Positions 9,759-21,096 of a DNA stretch of 64,000 nt are shown piece by piece. The stretch is from the NCBI RefSeq assembly GCF_001444405.1, contig NZ_CP013187.1, positions 248,001 through 312,000 of the forward strand. The letters run 5' to 3'. The notes beneath the pieces are model-generated. The model was not told where the DNA came from. It ran no database searches and saw only the letters and a program-made list of their open reading frames with translations. Position 1 is the stretch's first letter, and each line of letters begins with the position of its first letter. The DNA is from Pseudoalteromonas phenolica. GTDB lineage: Bacteria > Pseudomonadota > Gammaproteobacteria > Enterobacterales > Alteromonadaceae. The position numbers were made by a program, and so were the translations under genes.

Positions 9759-11825
9759 ATGCGAATCGCTCCTTTATCTCTCTTGATATCTGCTACGTTA
9801 CTGGCAGCTAATGTATTTGCACAAGATACCGCGACCGTTACAGCCATTGAAGCTGAATTGTCAGTCAAGCAAAATGAATTAGAAAATTATACGCAGATTT
9901 TAGATAAACACTTAAGTGAAGAAACTCGCTTGGTGTCACAACTAGATCTATTAAGAAACCGTTCCACCGAGCTAGATAAAGAAAAGAACCAAGCGCTCGA
10001 TGCAATGAATGAGCTGTATCGTAGGCTTATTGATGATCCTTCCTTGAACATCTCAGCCGCCCAAACACGATACCAAGAAGCGGTTGCGCTGCATAAGCAA
10101 AATAAAGAAGATATCACTATGCAATTGGCGGCGATTGCATCTCATCGACAAGATATCAAACAGATTCGTATTACCAAACACACGTTAGTAAACACCCTTG
10201 AAAGCTTAAAAGATCAGCTAAGTACTGCTCGAGTCGAGCGTTTGAGAAATGAGTTTAGCCGAGAAGGCACGCTAGAAATCGAACATACCATTAACTGTAA
10301 GCGCACAGAAACGCTTGCAGCGTGTGAGCAACGTGGACAACAGATGGGTCTGCAAAAATCAACTCAGCGATTTATCGATCAATTATTTGCGAATTTAACT
10401 GAGCAACGTTTGGTTGAGCCAAAACGTAATCTTGCTGGTGCGCAAGTAAAAGTAGTGAGTAGTCACGTGACTGCAAGTTCTTTCAGTGGTCAAGGTAACT
10501 ACAGTGTCAACTTGAGTGTCACTATGCGAGGCGATGTGAATGCTAGCCGCCTTTGTGGTTTATTGAGTGTTGATAACCGCTTCTGTTCAGAGTACGGCAC
10601 ACCATTGTCAGGTGGTATTGGTTATCAAAACAGTTATCCAACAACATTTTCTGACACTCAGTTTAATTACTCAGAAGAGAATGCAGTGGCGCAACAGCGG
10701 GCTGTTATGCCTGTTGTAGAGCGTGCGCCAACACCTATTGCATCAGCACCGGTTCAGAAACAGGCTGATAAATTGGTTGAATTAACGTTACGCTCAAATG
10801 TTTATGATGATGAAGTATTCATAAATGGTGTGAGCTATGGCTCAACAAAACTGAATTTACAAATTCCGGTTGGTATGCATGAAATTGAAGTACGTAAGCT
10901 GGGGTATGAACCTTATAAAACGCGTGTGAATATTCGCCGCGCACAAACAATCCATGCGCAGCTTGTAAAAAAGCCTAGAGCGGCAAAGGTAGCTCAACCT
11001 TTGTCGTCGAACCCACAAGTCGAGACTAAAAAGGTAGAGCAACCTGCAGTAAGTCTAGTTTCAGAGTCGCCAGTTACATCTCAGGCAGTGAGTTTGGTTA
11101 ATCAGTCAGTGAACAACCAAATCAGTATTATTCCTGCCGGCTCATTTAAAATGGGAGACCTAACGGGCAACGGTTTGGCGAATGAGAGGCCTGTGGTTGA
11201 GAAAGTGCTGAGCAACTCATACGCGATGCAAAGCAAAGAAGTGACAGTTTCTGAATTTAGACGCTTTGTACAAAGCACAGGGTTTGTCACCGAAGCTGAA
11301 AAAGCAAAAGGGTGTGCTTACTACAGAAATGGCGAGCCTGTTTGGGAGCTAGACTATAGCTGGCAAAATCCAGGTTATGAGCAAAGTGAGAACTTTCCGG
11401 TTGTTTGTGTGTCTTATGAAGACGCCAAAGCCTATGCAAACTGGTTATCTGGTGAAGAAGGTAAACAGTATCGTTTACCGAATGAGGTTGAGTGGGAGTA
11501 CGCAGCGCGTGCAGGCACAACGTCAGAATACCCTTGGGGTAATGAGATTGGTAAAAACCTAGCAAACTGTGGTTGGTGTGGCAGTGAATGGTCAAATAAG
11601 AGTGCAGCTCCTGTTGGTGAGTTTGCACCTAATAACTATGGCCTATATGACACGGTAGGTAACGTGTGGGAGTGGACACAAAAACGCGCCTCTCAGAATG
11701 ATGTTACTGTACGCGGTGGCGCTTGGAACTTTGCACCAAGTCTTGCGCGTGTATCGACCCGTTTGGCGTTAGCGCCCGATTTCAGAGCAAATTATATTGG
11801 CTTTCGTCTAGTACGAGAGCGCTAA
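9759..11825 (+). CDS. Secreted coiled-coil / PEGA / sulfatase-modifying-factor-like protein
   Basis: A 688-residue exported protein with a signal peptide (MRIAPLSLLISATLLAANVFA), a coiled coil of about 140 residues, a central conserved part with Cys residues (NCKRTETLAACEQ), a PEGA domain near 345-400 (VYDDEVFINGVSYGSTKLNL), a linker, and a C-terminal formylglycine-generating-enzyme (SUMF1) type domain from about 445 (IIPAGSFKMGDL...YRLPNEVEWEYAARAG...YGLYDTVGNVWEW). The final RGGAWNFAPSLARVSTRL segment has no cysteine where true formylglycine-generating enzymes carry their catalytic pair, so I do not call it a sulfatase activator; a binding or envelope role is more likely. Starts at TTG 9744 and ATG 9750 are possible; 9759 gives the best signal peptide. 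Confidence 0.8.
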   Translation: MRIAPLSLLISATLLAANVFAQDTATVTAIEAELSVKQNELENYTQILDKHLSEETRLVSQLDLLRNRSTELDKEKNQALDAMNELYRRLIDDPSLNISAAQTRYQEAVALHKQNKEDITMQLAAIASHRQDIKQIRITKHTLVNTLESLKDQLSTARVERLRNEFSREGTLEIEHTINCKRTETLAACEQRGQQMGLQKSTQRFIDQLFANLTEQRLVEPKRNLAGAQVKVVSSHVTASSFSGQGNYSVNLSVTMRGDVNASRLCGLLSVDNRFCSEYGTPLSGGIGYQNSYPTTFSDTQFNYSEENAVAQQRAVMPVVERAPTPIASAPVQKQADKLVELTLRSNVYDDEVFINGVSYGSTKLNLQIPVGMHEIEVRKLGYEPYKTRVNIRRAQTIHAQLVKKPRAAKVAQPLSSNPQVETKKVEQPAVSLVSESPVTSQAVSLVNQSVNNQISIIPAGSFKMGDLTGNGLANERPVVEKVLSNSYAMQSKEVTVSEFRRFVQSTGFVTEAEKAKGCAYYRNGEPVWELDYSWQNPGYEQSENFPVVCVSYEDAKAYANWLSGEEGKQYRLPNEVEWEYAARAGTTSEYPWGNEIGKNLANCGWCGSEWSNKSAAPVGEFAPNNYGLYDTVGNVWEWTQKRASQNDVTVRGGAWNFAPSLARVSTRLALAPDFRANYIGFRLVRER

Positions 11826-11833
11826 AAATTATT

Positions 11834-11865
11834 AGTGGCAGCCTAGTTGGCTGCCACTGTGTTTA
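11834..11865 (+). terminator. Terminator-like hairpin before mreB
   Basis: A perfect 10-bp stem AGTGGCAGCC / GGCTGCCACT (11834-11843, 11849-11858) with a five-base loop, nine bases after the stop at 11825. The T run is weak (GTGTTTAAAA), so termination may be incomplete. Confidence 0.6.
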
Positions 11866-11866
11866 A

Positions 11867-12936
<1,070 letters not shown>

Positions 12937-12937
<1 letters not shown>

Positions 12938-13776
12938 TGAATCTATTATTTGGCCGTACGATATCACTACAATTTAGGCTGACCGTAGCGGTCATTTTAA
13001 GTATTTTACTGATACTTGGTGATCGCTATACGAGTGGCGGTACGGTGTTGCGTACCAGTTTGCACACTCTGGTAAGCCCACTGTTGTACTTTGCTAATGT
13101 GCCGTATGAGGTACTAAGCTTAGGTGCGCGTAGCTTACAAACTCGAGATCAATTGCTTGATGAGAACCAAGCACTCAGAGAAAAACAGTTGCTTCAGAGT
13201 GAGCAACTGCAGCAACTACAATTCCTCCAAAAAGAAAACCAAGAGCTTAGAGCACTGTTAAATGCCTCTTCACGAGAAGCAAGCTCGCGTCTTATTGGTC
13301 AAGTACTTTCTGTGCATTCAAACCGTTATAGTCATCAGGTGGTGATAAACCGAGGCACAATTGATGGTTTGCAAATAGGCCAAGCGGTTATTGATGAACT
13401 CGGCATTGTCGGACAAGTTACGCATACCGGCACCACAACTTCTCGCGTCTTACTCGTGACAGATACCACGCATGCGACACCAGTGCGTATTTTAAGAAAT
13501 GATGTACGCACAGTTGTTGAAGGCATGGGTAAATTAAATCAGTTAACCCTGTCTCATGTACCCCATAGTTTAGATGTGAGAATTGGTGATGTGTTGGTTA
13601 CTTCAGGGTTAGGCGGTACTTTTCCTGAGGGGTATCCTGTTGCTGTTGTAACTTCTATAGATCGTGATGAAAGCGTACCTTTTGCTAAAGTGTATGCGGA
13701 ACCAATTGCGCAATTAGACCGAGTCCGCTTATTGGTGGTATTAGGAAAACAAAGCCTGGAAACTCGTAATGATTAA
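12937..13776 (+). CDS. mreC: Rod shape-determining protein MreC
   Basis: MreC is a bitopic inner-membrane protein that links MreB to the periplasmic cell-wall synthases. The 279 residues give a short cytoplasmic start, one membrane span (about 12-28, LTVAVILSILLILGD), a periplasmic coiled coil (about 68-112, rich in Gln, Glu and Leu) and the two beta-barrel lobes (GQVLSVHSNRYSHQVVINRG; GLGGTFPEGYPVAVV). Coupled to mreB by TAATG and overlapping mreD by 8 bases. Confidence 0.96.
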
Positions 13777-14248
13777 ACGTCATTATTTATTAATTTGCTT
13801 TTCACTTTTTTTAGCTTTGGTTATGGCACTGATGCCGTTACCTTTGTCGACAGATATCTTTAGACCTGATTGGGTTCTGTTGGTACTGATGTACTGGTCA
13901 TTGGCCTTGCCACATCGCGTGAATATTGGTTGGGCGTGGGTGACTGGTCTCATTATAGACCTAGCAACAGGTTCACCGCTCGGCGTTAATTCATTGTGCT
14001 ATTCAGTATGTATTTACATCACCGTAAGTAACTTCCAAAAAATTCGTAACTTCTCAATTTGGCAACAAGCTGTACTTGTGGGGTTATTCTTAGCCTTGTA
14101 TCACTTACTGCAATTTTGGTTGAATCACTTTTTACTCGATATTTATTTCAATCCTGAGTACTTATGGCCTGCTTTGACGGGAATGTTTTGTTGGCCATGG
14201 ATTTTCTTATTGCTGCGTAAATATCGAAGACAATTTAGGATCAGATAA
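13769..14248 (+). CDS. mreD: Rod shape-determining protein MreD
   Basis: A 159-residue, very hydrophobic inner-membrane protein with about five spans, the third member of the rod complex. The conserved stretch RPDWVLLVLMYWSLALPHRVNIGWAWVTGL is typical of MreD, as is GSPLGVNSL. It overlaps mreC by 8 bases and its stop shares the first base of maf (TAATG), so translation is coupled along the operon. Confidence 0.94.
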   Translation: MIKRHYLLICFSLFLALVMALMPLPLSTDIFRPDWVLLVLMYWSLALPHRVNIGWAWVTGLIIDLATGSPLGVNSLCYSVCIYITVSNFQKIRNFSIWQQAVLVGLFLALYHLLQFWLNHFLLDIYFNPEYLWPALTGMFCWPWIFLLLRKYRRQFRIR

Positions 14249-14823
14249 TGACCATGCTTTACCTCGCTTCAGCTTCAGCAAGACGTAAACAACTGCTTGC
14301 GCAATTGGGCTATGAGTTCACACAATTTTCAGTTGATGCAGATGAATCGCAGTTAGTTGGTGAAACACCTCTACAATTAGTTGAACGTTTGGCCCGTCTT
14401 AAGGCTCAAACAGGGGTTGCTTTAGGCTATGATGACAAACCTGTGTTGGGCAGTGATACCGTTGTTGTGGTGGATAATTTAGCACTGGGCAAACCTGTAG
14501 ATGAAGCTGACTTTACAGCTATGATGCAGCGTTTATCGGGTCGAACACATCAAGTATTAACCGCCATTGCCGTTGCCAACAAACATCGAATATTAAGTCA
14601 GGTGGTGGTGACGGATGTGACGTTTAAAGCATTAACAAATGAAGAAATTGCCGCTTATTGGCAGTCGGGTGAACCACAAGACAAAGCTGGCGGGTATGGG
14701 ATCCAAGGTCTCGGAGGTCGTTTTGTTACCCAGATGTCGGGTAGCTATTTTGCCGTAGTAGGCTTACCTTTATATGAGACAGATGAATTAATAAAAGCAT
14801 TTATAGCGGGGGCGCATGAGTAG
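14248..14823 (+). CDS. maf: Maf-like dTTP/UTP pyrophosphatase (YhdE)
   Basis: Maf proteins hydrolyse nucleoside triphosphates such as dTTP, UTP and modified pyrimidine nucleotides, keeping them out of nucleic acids. The 191 residues show the N-terminal LYLASASARRKQLLAQLGY, GSDTVVVVDN near 71 with the catalytic-region Asp, and GGYGIQGLGGRFV near 150. The start MTMLYLAS matches the E. coli YhdE N-terminus; a second in-frame ATG two codons later is possible. It follows mreD as in many gammaproteobacteria and overlaps rng by 8 bases. Confidence 0.94.
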   Translation: MTMLYLASASARRKQLLAQLGYEFTQFSVDADESQLVGETPLQLVERLARLKAQTGVALGYDDKPVLGSDTVVVVDNLALGKPVDEADFTAMMQRLSGRTHQVLTAIAVANKHRILSQVVVTDVTFKALTNEEIAAYWQSGEPQDKAGGYGIQGLGGRFVTQMSGSYFAVVGLPLYETDELIKAFIAGAHE

Positions 14824-16288
14824 TGAATTATTAATTAATGTGACACCAAGTGAGAGCCGTGTCGCATTAATCGAAAATGGCGTGCTGCAAGAAATACAAG
14901 TTGAGCGAGTGGGCAACCTAGGTATTGTAGGCAATATTTACTTGGGTAAAGTGAGCCGAGTGTTACCAGGTATGCAGGCTGCCTTTGTAGATATAGGCCT
15001 AGAAAAAGCCGCATTTTTGCACGCTTCTGATATCGTCAACAGTGCCTCTGTTGAGGAAGGTGTGGATGATCAGCCCGTCAAAAAAGTACAAGATATTCGT
15101 GAATTGGTTAAGCAAGGCCAATATATCATGGTACAAGTGGTAAAAGACCCTCTGGGCACCAAAGGGGCACGTTTAACCACAGATATTACCATTCCTTCGC
15201 GTTATTTAGTGTTTATGCCAGATGCCACACATGTTGGCGTAAGTCAGCGTATTGAAACCGAAGAGGAACGCAGTCGCCTTAAAAAAATTGTGGCGCAATA
15301 TAATGATGAAAATGGTGGCTTTATTGTCAGGACTGCAGCAGAAGGCGCGACCGAAGCCGAGCTGCAACACGATGCTGAGTTTTTGAAAAAGCTATGGCAG
15401 AAAATCATTGGACGTCGTCGAAAAACCAGTAAAGCAGCCATTTTGCACGAAGATCTGACTCTGGCGTTTAGAACATTACGTGATTATGTCGGCGAAGACA
15501 TGGAGCGAATTCGCGTTGATTCAAAGCTGACCTATCAAGAGCTCAAAACCTTCACTGAAGAGTTCGTACCGCTGTTGTCTAATGCTTTAGAGTACTATCC
15601 AGGTGAGCGACCGATTTTCGACTTGTTTGACGTTGAGAGTGAAATTCAAAAAGCGCTACACAGGAAAGTAGAACTAAAATCGGGTGGCTATTTAATCATA
15701 GATCAAACTGAAGCAATGACGACAGTTGATGTAAATACTGGCGCGTTTGTTGGTCACCGAAACTTAGAAGAAACCATTTTTAATACCAATGTCGAAGCAA
15801 CTTCAGCCATTGCTCGTCAGCTAAGACTCCGTAATTTAGGTGGTATCATCATCATTGACTTTATCGATATGGTGTCAGATGAACATAAGCGCCGTGTATT
15901 ACATTCTCTAGAAACTGCACTTTCTAAAGACAGAGCAAAAGCCAATATTAACGGTTTGTCGGCTCTAGGCTTAGTTGAAATGACACGTAAACGAACGCGT
16001 GAAAGTTTAGAGCATATTTTATGTGATGTATGCCCATCATGTTCAGGTCGCGGCTCATTGAAAACAGTTGAAACTGTTTGTTATGAGATCCTGCGTGAGA
16101 TCGTTCGAGTAAACCGCGCCTACGATGCCGATAAGTTCATGGTTTATGCATCTGCTGCGGTGAGTGAAGCATTAATTAATGACGAGTATCACAACCTTGC
16201 AGAGCTTGAACTGTTTATTGGTAAACAAGTCAGTATTCAAACTGAAAACTTGTATAGCCAAGAGCAGTTTGATGTTGTCATGATGTAA
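14816..16288 (+). CDS. rng: Ribonuclease G
   Basis: RNase G is a 5'-end-sensing endoribonuclease that matures the 16S rRNA 5' end and degrades some mRNAs. The 490 residues hold the S1 RNA-binding domain (about 35-125, GNIYLGKVSRVLPGMQAAFVD), the 5'-sensor/RNase H-like parts, the catalytic aspartate segments TTVDVNTGAFVG and IIIIDFIDM, and the zinc link CDVCPSCSGRG near 405, which is the CPxC feature of the RNase E/G family. There is no long disordered tail, so it is RNase G rather than RNase E. It overlaps maf by 8 bases and is followed 16 bases later by yhdP. Confidence 0.97.
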   Translation: MSSELLINVTPSESRVALIENGVLQEIQVERVGNLGIVGNIYLGKVSRVLPGMQAAFVDIGLEKAAFLHASDIVNSASVEEGVDDQPVKKVQDIRELVKQGQYIMVQVVKDPLGTKGARLTTDITIPSRYLVFMPDATHVGVSQRIETEEERSRLKKIVAQYNDENGGFIVRTAAEGATEAELQHDAEFLKKLWQKIIGRRRKTSKAAILHEDLTLAFRTLRDYVGEDMERIRVDSKLTYQELKTFTEEFVPLLSNALEYYPGERPIFDLFDVESEIQKALHRKVELKSGGYLIIDQTEAMTTVDVNTGAFVGHRNLEETIFNTNVEATSAIARQLRLRNLGGIIIIDFIDMVSDEHKRRVLHSLETALSKDRAKANINGLSALGLVEMTRKRTRESLEHILCDVCPSCSGRGSLKTVETVCYEILREIVRVNRAYDADKFMVYASAAVSEALINDEYHNLAELELFIGKQVSIQTENLYSQEQFDVVMM

Positions 16289-16303
16289 GGTGATTCATTA
16301 CCC

Positions 16304-19300
16304 ATGCAGGTTAAAGCGGTATGTTTTTTTTGTTTGCGAAAAGTGTGGCAGCTAATTGCTGTCACGCTGGTTTTGCTTGCCGTTTTGGTCTCTGTTTTTC
16401 GTTATAGCCTGCCTTATGCGAATGACTATAAACACGACCTAGAAGTGCTCATTAATGAGCAATTCGATGTTGACTTGCGTATTGGTTCTATCACTGCAAG
16501 TTGGGAAGGCGTCGGTCCAGCCCTTGTTCTAGAAAACGTAACCTTTGATGATAATAATAATTCACCAATCCGACTGCGTATCGATAACACCAGTCTGCAA
16601 ATTAATGTTATTGAGTCGTTACGCTTTCTGCAGCTGAGATCTGACTATTTTGTTTTAGAAGGTTTTGCCGCAGATGTCGATTTAAATGCACTAGATATCT
16701 CAACTCAACAAAGCGATACCGAGTTTGAACAACAGGCTTTAATAGAAAGCTTATTTCTGGGTGAGTCAGGGCACTTTGCAATCAAAAATAGCAGCCTTAA
16801 CCTCACGATGCGCAATGGCAAAGAGCATACCTTGCTGCTTGAGGATGTTATTTGGCAAAACAATGTGTTGGCACACCGAGGCACAGGTGTGGTTGGGATC
16901 CCAGGACTCACCGAAGGGCAATTAAGTGCTGATTTACTTTTAACGGGTAAGACATTGGCTGAATTAGCTGGAGAGGTTTACTTTCAAGCGTCCCAAGTAG
17001 ATCTGCAAGATTGGCTATCGCCTTATCTAGATGAAAATAAACAAGACCTACACACTGATATAAACGGTCAAATGTGGTTGTCATTGGCACATGGTAAGGT
17101 CAAAAACATTCAGTTGAATATGAAGCCGAGCCATATTCATTGGCAGCAAAATGATCAAGCACAGCAACTCAGTTTAATGCAGGCAAAAGGCTTGATGTTG
17201 CCAAGTGAATCTGGGTGGTCATTACAAAGTTCAGAGATAAACTTCACCCGTAATAATCTTGCTTACACAGATATTTCGATAGTTGCTGAATTGGCAGAGC
17301 GCCAATCCGTATGGTTTAAGGGGCTAGATTTACCACTTATTTCAGAGTTTATTCAATTAACTAATTTACCAAATACAGACTTAATTGCTGAGTTAGCCCC
17401 TGAAGGCGCACTGCAAGGTAAGCTCGAATTTCAGGCTAAGGCTGCACCTAAAGTGTGGCTCTACTCTGACAAACTAAAGTGGCAGTATGCCCGAGGTATC
17501 CCAGCCACTGAGCCAATGCGATTAGAAATGAACGCAATTGGAGAACAGGCAGTGATAGAGCTATCTGCACAACAAGGGCAGCTTCATACAGCAGATATGT
17601 TTGCTAAACCGATAGCCTATGAGCAGTTAGTTGGGCGCTTTGATATTTATAAATTTAATGATCACTGGCGTGTTACCAGTGATTCGATTTGGCTCGATAA
17701 TGAAGACCTTACCCTTGCAGCAGAAATGCAGTTGCGGTTACTAGAGCACCCCGAACTTGATCTATATGTTGAAGTGAAAGGTGGCAATGGGAAAATCGCA
17801 AAAAATTATTTTCCACAGACTTTAATGGCTGAGTCACTCATCAACTATTTAAATGACGCCATCAAAGCGGGTCAGCACCTTGGCTCTCAAGTATTATTGT
17901 CAGGTAAGCTAGCAGATTTTCCGTATATAGATAAAACAGGTCGGTTCGAAGTTTTATCAGAACTCACTCAGGCAGAATTTGCATTTGCGCCCGAGTGGCC
18001 CGCGGTTAAAGAAGCGGCTGCGACCTTGCATTTTGTTAACGAGCGCATGGATATTTATGTTGATGAGGGCAAGCTAATTAACCAATCTATCGATGGCGGC
18101 GTACAAGTGAGTCTGGCAAACTTAGAGCAGGCAAATAACCTAATTGTCGATATAAAACAAACAACACCAGCGCAAAGCTTAGGCGCATTTTTTGCTGAAA
18201 CTCCTCTAAAAGATCCTTTAACAAATGTATTCGATGTCGTACAAGCGCAAGGCTCTGTGACAGGAGACGTGTTACTCGATATCGACCTAAAAAGTCTCGC
18301 CGTAAATGCCACTGGCCGAGTGCTATTGGATGATAACTCAGTATATTTAGCTCAACCGGGCATGCAGTTAAACCAGGTGAATGGTACATTAGATTTTAAT
18401 GACGAAATTATCGATTTAAAAGCGGCAACTGCATCTTGGTTAGATATGCCGATCACTTTATCGGTGCATGGTGCATCACACGCACAATCTTACAAGGTTG
18501 AAATAGATACGTTACTTAAAGCGAGTACGGATAAGCTATTACCTTATGGGCATGGGATCATGTACGGTTACTTGGATGGAGCAACCGACTTAAAGACGCA
18601 TGTCACATTAGACTTTGCACCACAAGGATTTACTTATAACGCTGACTTTAAATCTGACTTGGTTGGCTTAGAAAGTCTTCTGCCGCTACCTTATAGCAAA
18701 GAAGCAGAGACCAGTTGGCCCTTATCTGGTCAAGTTCGTGGTGACGATATTTCAAATCTCATTACGGCAAGTATTCAAGAAAAGTTATTCTTTAATGCCA
18801 TTTTAGAGAATGAAACCGGTCGCTTTAGCAATACTCACATTATTGCAGCAAGACAAGACCGAGGTTTAGCGCAACAAGATTTTCAAGTATCTATTGAGCT
18901 TCCTGAAGTTGCGTTAGTACCTTGGATCGACTTTATTGACCGATTAATTCAACTCAGTGCCAAGCCTTCAGACAAGCCTAGTATGTTGCCCAAGCTCCAT
19001 GAAATTTCAGCACAAATAAATGCGCTAACGATTTCAGGTTTACCGTTTAATGATTTTGAGATGCGCTTAAAGCCCGTGGCAGCAGGCACTCAAATTCGTC
19101 TCAATGCCAAAGAGTTACGTGCTACGGTTGCGGTACCAGAGGGGGGCTCTAGCCGACCAATTCAAATTGAGAGTGATTTTTTACGTTTAAATGTACCAGA
19201 ATCAGAATCTGATGCTGCCACCTCTGAACCTGATAGTGCTGAGTCGTTACAATGGCTAACTCGCATGCCTGCCATTGAAATGTTGTGTGCTGATTGTAGA

Positions 19301-20272
19301 GTGAAGACTTATCAATTAGATAAGGTATCACTTTCTATGTTCGGTGATGGGGAAAAGTTTAATATTTCAGAGTTAGTGGTTGATAAGCAGGATCATGTAT
19401 TTCGAGGTCAAGGAAGTTGGCAAGACGGCATGACGGAGATCAGCGGGATCATGAATAGTCGTGATATTGGTGAGCTGCTTTCTGAATTCGACTTAACCTC
19501 GTCAATTAAAGATTCAAAAGCCAATATGCACTACCAGCTTAGTTGGCAAGGTGCGCCCTATAAAGTTCATGTGCCGAGTTTAGCTGGTGACATTCAATGG
19601 GAGTTAGGTGAAGGTCATTTATCAGAGGTAAGTGACAAAGGCGCACGAGTGTTCTCATTGTTGAGTTTAGATTCACTAGTACGTAAATTAAAACTCGATT
19701 TTCGCGATGTCTTTTCAAAAGGTTTCTTTTACAACAGCATGGAAGGAAGTATGCAAATCGCAGAGGGGATCGCGTACACCAAAGACACGAAAATGGATGG
19801 GGTTCCTGCTGATTTGACCATTCAAGGTTTTGCCAATTTAGACACCCAAGAAATTAACTATGATTTAGCGGTTGCGCCTCAAGTGACGTCGAGTTTGCCT
19901 GTGATTGTGGGGTGGATGGTGAACCCAGTAACGGGTATTGCCGCTTTGGCACTCGACCAAGTATTGCACTCGGCAAGGGTTATCTCTGAAATTAAGTTTA
20001 AAGTTACAGGCACTATGCAAGAACCAGTGGTAACTGAGATTGATAGAAAGAGTCGAGAGATCGAGCTCCCTAAACCTGCGCAAAGTGAGCCCCCAGCTCC
20101 GAGCGAGCAACCTGCTTCGCAGCCAGTTGCAGAAGGTGGGACTGTCATTCAGCCGCCTTCGGATGCAGGCCTTACTCAGAGTGAGAAGTTAGAAACGAAT
20201 CAAGCTTCATTAGAAACGCAACAAAACGAACAAAGCAAAAACACAGATAAAGCGAACGAAGGAGGAAATTAA
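16304..20272 (+). CDS. yhdP: YhdP-family AsmA-like phospholipid transport protein
   Basis: A 1322-residue protein anchored by one N-terminal membrane span (about 13-33, LIAVTLVLLAVLVSVFRYSL) with a very large periplasmic part. It starts with the AsmA-like repeat (LEVLINEQFDVDLRIGSITASWEGVGPALVL), and the last conserved block (YDLAVAPQVTSSLPVIVGWMV) is typical of YhdP/TIGR02099 proteins. YhdP of E. coli is a bridge-like protein that moves phospholipids to the outer membrane. The final 80 residues are a low-complexity Pro/Ser/Gln tail. AAGGTGA precedes the ATG. The TAA shares one base with the ATG of the amidohydrolase gene, and GGAGG sits just before it. Confidence 0.92.
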   Translation: MQVKAVCFFCLRKVWQLIAVTLVLLAVLVSVFRYSLPYANDYKHDLEVLINEQFDVDLRIGSITASWEGVGPALVLENVTFDDNNNSPIRLRIDNTSLQINVIESLRFLQLRSDYFVLEGFAADVDLNALDISTQQSDTEFEQQALIESLFLGESGHFAIKNSSLNLTMRNGKEHTLLLEDVIWQNNVLAHRGTGVVGIPGLTEGQLSADLLLTGKTLAELAGEVYFQASQVDLQDWLSPYLDENKQDLHTDINGQMWLSLAHGKVKNIQLNMKPSHIHWQQNDQAQQLSLMQAKGLMLPSESGWSLQSSEINFTRNNLAYTDISIVAELAERQSVWFKGLDLPLISEFIQLTNLPNTDLIAELAPEGALQGKLEFQAKAAPKVWLYSDKLKWQYARGIPATEPMRLEMNAIGEQAVIELSAQQGQLHTADMFAKPIAYEQLVGRFDIYKFNDHWRVTSDSIWLDNEDLTLAAEMQLRLLEHPELDLYVEVKGGNGKIAKNYFPQTLMAESLINYLNDAIKAGQHLGSQVLLSGKLADFPYIDKTGRFEVLSELTQAEFAFAPEWPAVKEAAATLHFVNERMDIYVDEGKLINQSIDGGVQVSLANLEQANNLIVDIKQTTPAQSLGAFFAETPLKDPLTNVFDVVQAQGSVTGDVLLDIDLKSLAVNATGRVLLDDNSVYLAQPGMQLNQVNGTLDFNDEIIDLKAATASWLDMPITLSVHGASHAQSYKVEIDTLLKASTDKLLPYGHGIMYGYLDGATDLKTHVTLDFAPQGFTYNADFKSDLVGLESLLPLPYSKEAETSWPLSGQVRGDDISNLITASIQEKLFFNAILENETGRFSNTHIIAARQDRGLAQQDFQVSIELPEVALVPWIDFIDRLIQLSAKPSDKPSMLPKLHEISAQINALTISGLPFNDFEMRLKPVAAGTQIRLNAKELRATVAVPEGGSSRPIQIESDFLRLNVPESESDAATSEPDSAESLQWLTRMPAIEMLCADCRVKTYQLDKVSLSMFGDGEKFNISELVVDKQDHVFRGQGSWQDGMTEISGIMNSRDIGELLSEFDLTSSIKDSKANMHYQLSWQGAPYKVHVPSLAGDIQWELGEGHLSEVSDKGARVFSLLSLDSLVRKLKLDFRDVFSKGFFYNSMEGSMQIAEGIAYTKDTKMDGVPADLTIQGFANLDTQEINYDLAVAPQVTSSLPVIVGWMVNPVTGIAALALDQVLHSARVISEIKFKVTGTMQEPVVTEIDRKSREIELPKPAQSEPPAPSEQPASQPVAEGGTVIQPPSDAGLTQSEKLETNQASLETQQNEQSKNTDKANEGGN

Positions 20273-21096
20273 TGCATCCTCAGGCCTTTATTGTGCAGAT
20301 GTGCTCAACCATGAGCGCAGAGCAAAACTTCAACTATCTGCAACAGCAACTTACCCAAGCAAATTTAAAACAACCGACTTTAGTCTGTTTACCCGAAACT
20401 TGGTTATGTTTTAACAAAGACGGCGTAACAACGCTTGAGCAGAGTAAAAGCAATCACCTTTGGGTTGAGAAGTTAGCGCAACTGTGTCGCCAATTTGGTA
20501 TTTGGCTTGCAGCAGGCACTATAGCATTACCCTCTGAAAATACTGGTAAATACCATGCTGCCAGCCTACTCTTTAATGAGCAGGGTGAGGTTGTCGCGCA
20601 ATACAACAAGATCCATTTATTTGATGCGCAAGTACAAGATGGTAGTGGTGGCTATCGAGAGTCCAAGTTTACCCAAGCGGGCAGTGATGTGGTAGTTGTC
20701 GATTCGCCCTTTGGCAGAATTGGTTTAAGTGTATGTTATGATGTGCGTTTTGCAGGCCTTTATCAGCAGATGATGGCACTGGGTGCAGATATTATTTTAG
20801 TCCCTAGCGCATTTACCACAGTCACTGGCGAAGCGCATTGGTTGCCTTTACTACAAGCCCGAGCCATAGAAACACAGTGCTATGTATTGGCGGCAGCACA
20901 AGTAGGACAGCATGACAATGGCAGAGCGACTTACGGCCACAGTGTTGCTATCTCACCTTGGGGTGAGGTGTTAGTGAATGCCAAAACTGAGCTGACAAAC
21001 ATAGAGTGTCAGCTAGATTTATCAGAACTCCAACAAGTTCGTGCCAGTTTACCTGTGCACCAACATAACCGATTTAAGAGCACGTTTTATGAATAA
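20272..21096 (+). CDS. Nitrilase-superfamily carbon-nitrogen hydrolase (Nit1-like)
   Basis: A 274-residue cytoplasmic amidohydrolase. The catalytic triad is visible: Glu in CLPETWLC (about residue 42), Lys in YNKIHLFD (about 115) and Cys in [10 protein letters not shown] (about 155). The closest named type is the Nit1/Nit2 group, which repairs metabolites, for instance hydrolysing deaminated glutathione; this is by family resemblance only. In vibrios and relatives the same gene sits between yhdP and tldD, as here. It overlaps yhdP by one base and tldD by 8 bases. Confidence 0.88.
   Translation: MHPQAFIVQMCSTMSAEQNFNYLQQQLTQANLKQPTLVCLPETWLCFNKDGVTTLEQSKSNHLWVEKLAQLCRQFGIWLAAGTIALPSENTGKYHAASLLFNEQGEVVAQYNKIHLFDAQVQDGSGGYRESKFTQAGSDVVVVDSPFGRIGLSVCYDVRFAGLYQQMMALGADIILVPSAFTTVTGEAHWLPLLQARAIETQCYVLAAAQVGQHDNGRATYGHSVAISPWGEVLVNAKTELTNIECQLDLSELQQVRASLPVHQHNRFKSTFYE

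Noticed and set aside
9759..11825. Annotation as an active formylglycine-generating enzyme
   Set aside because: The conserved catalytic cysteines are absent from the RGG segment.
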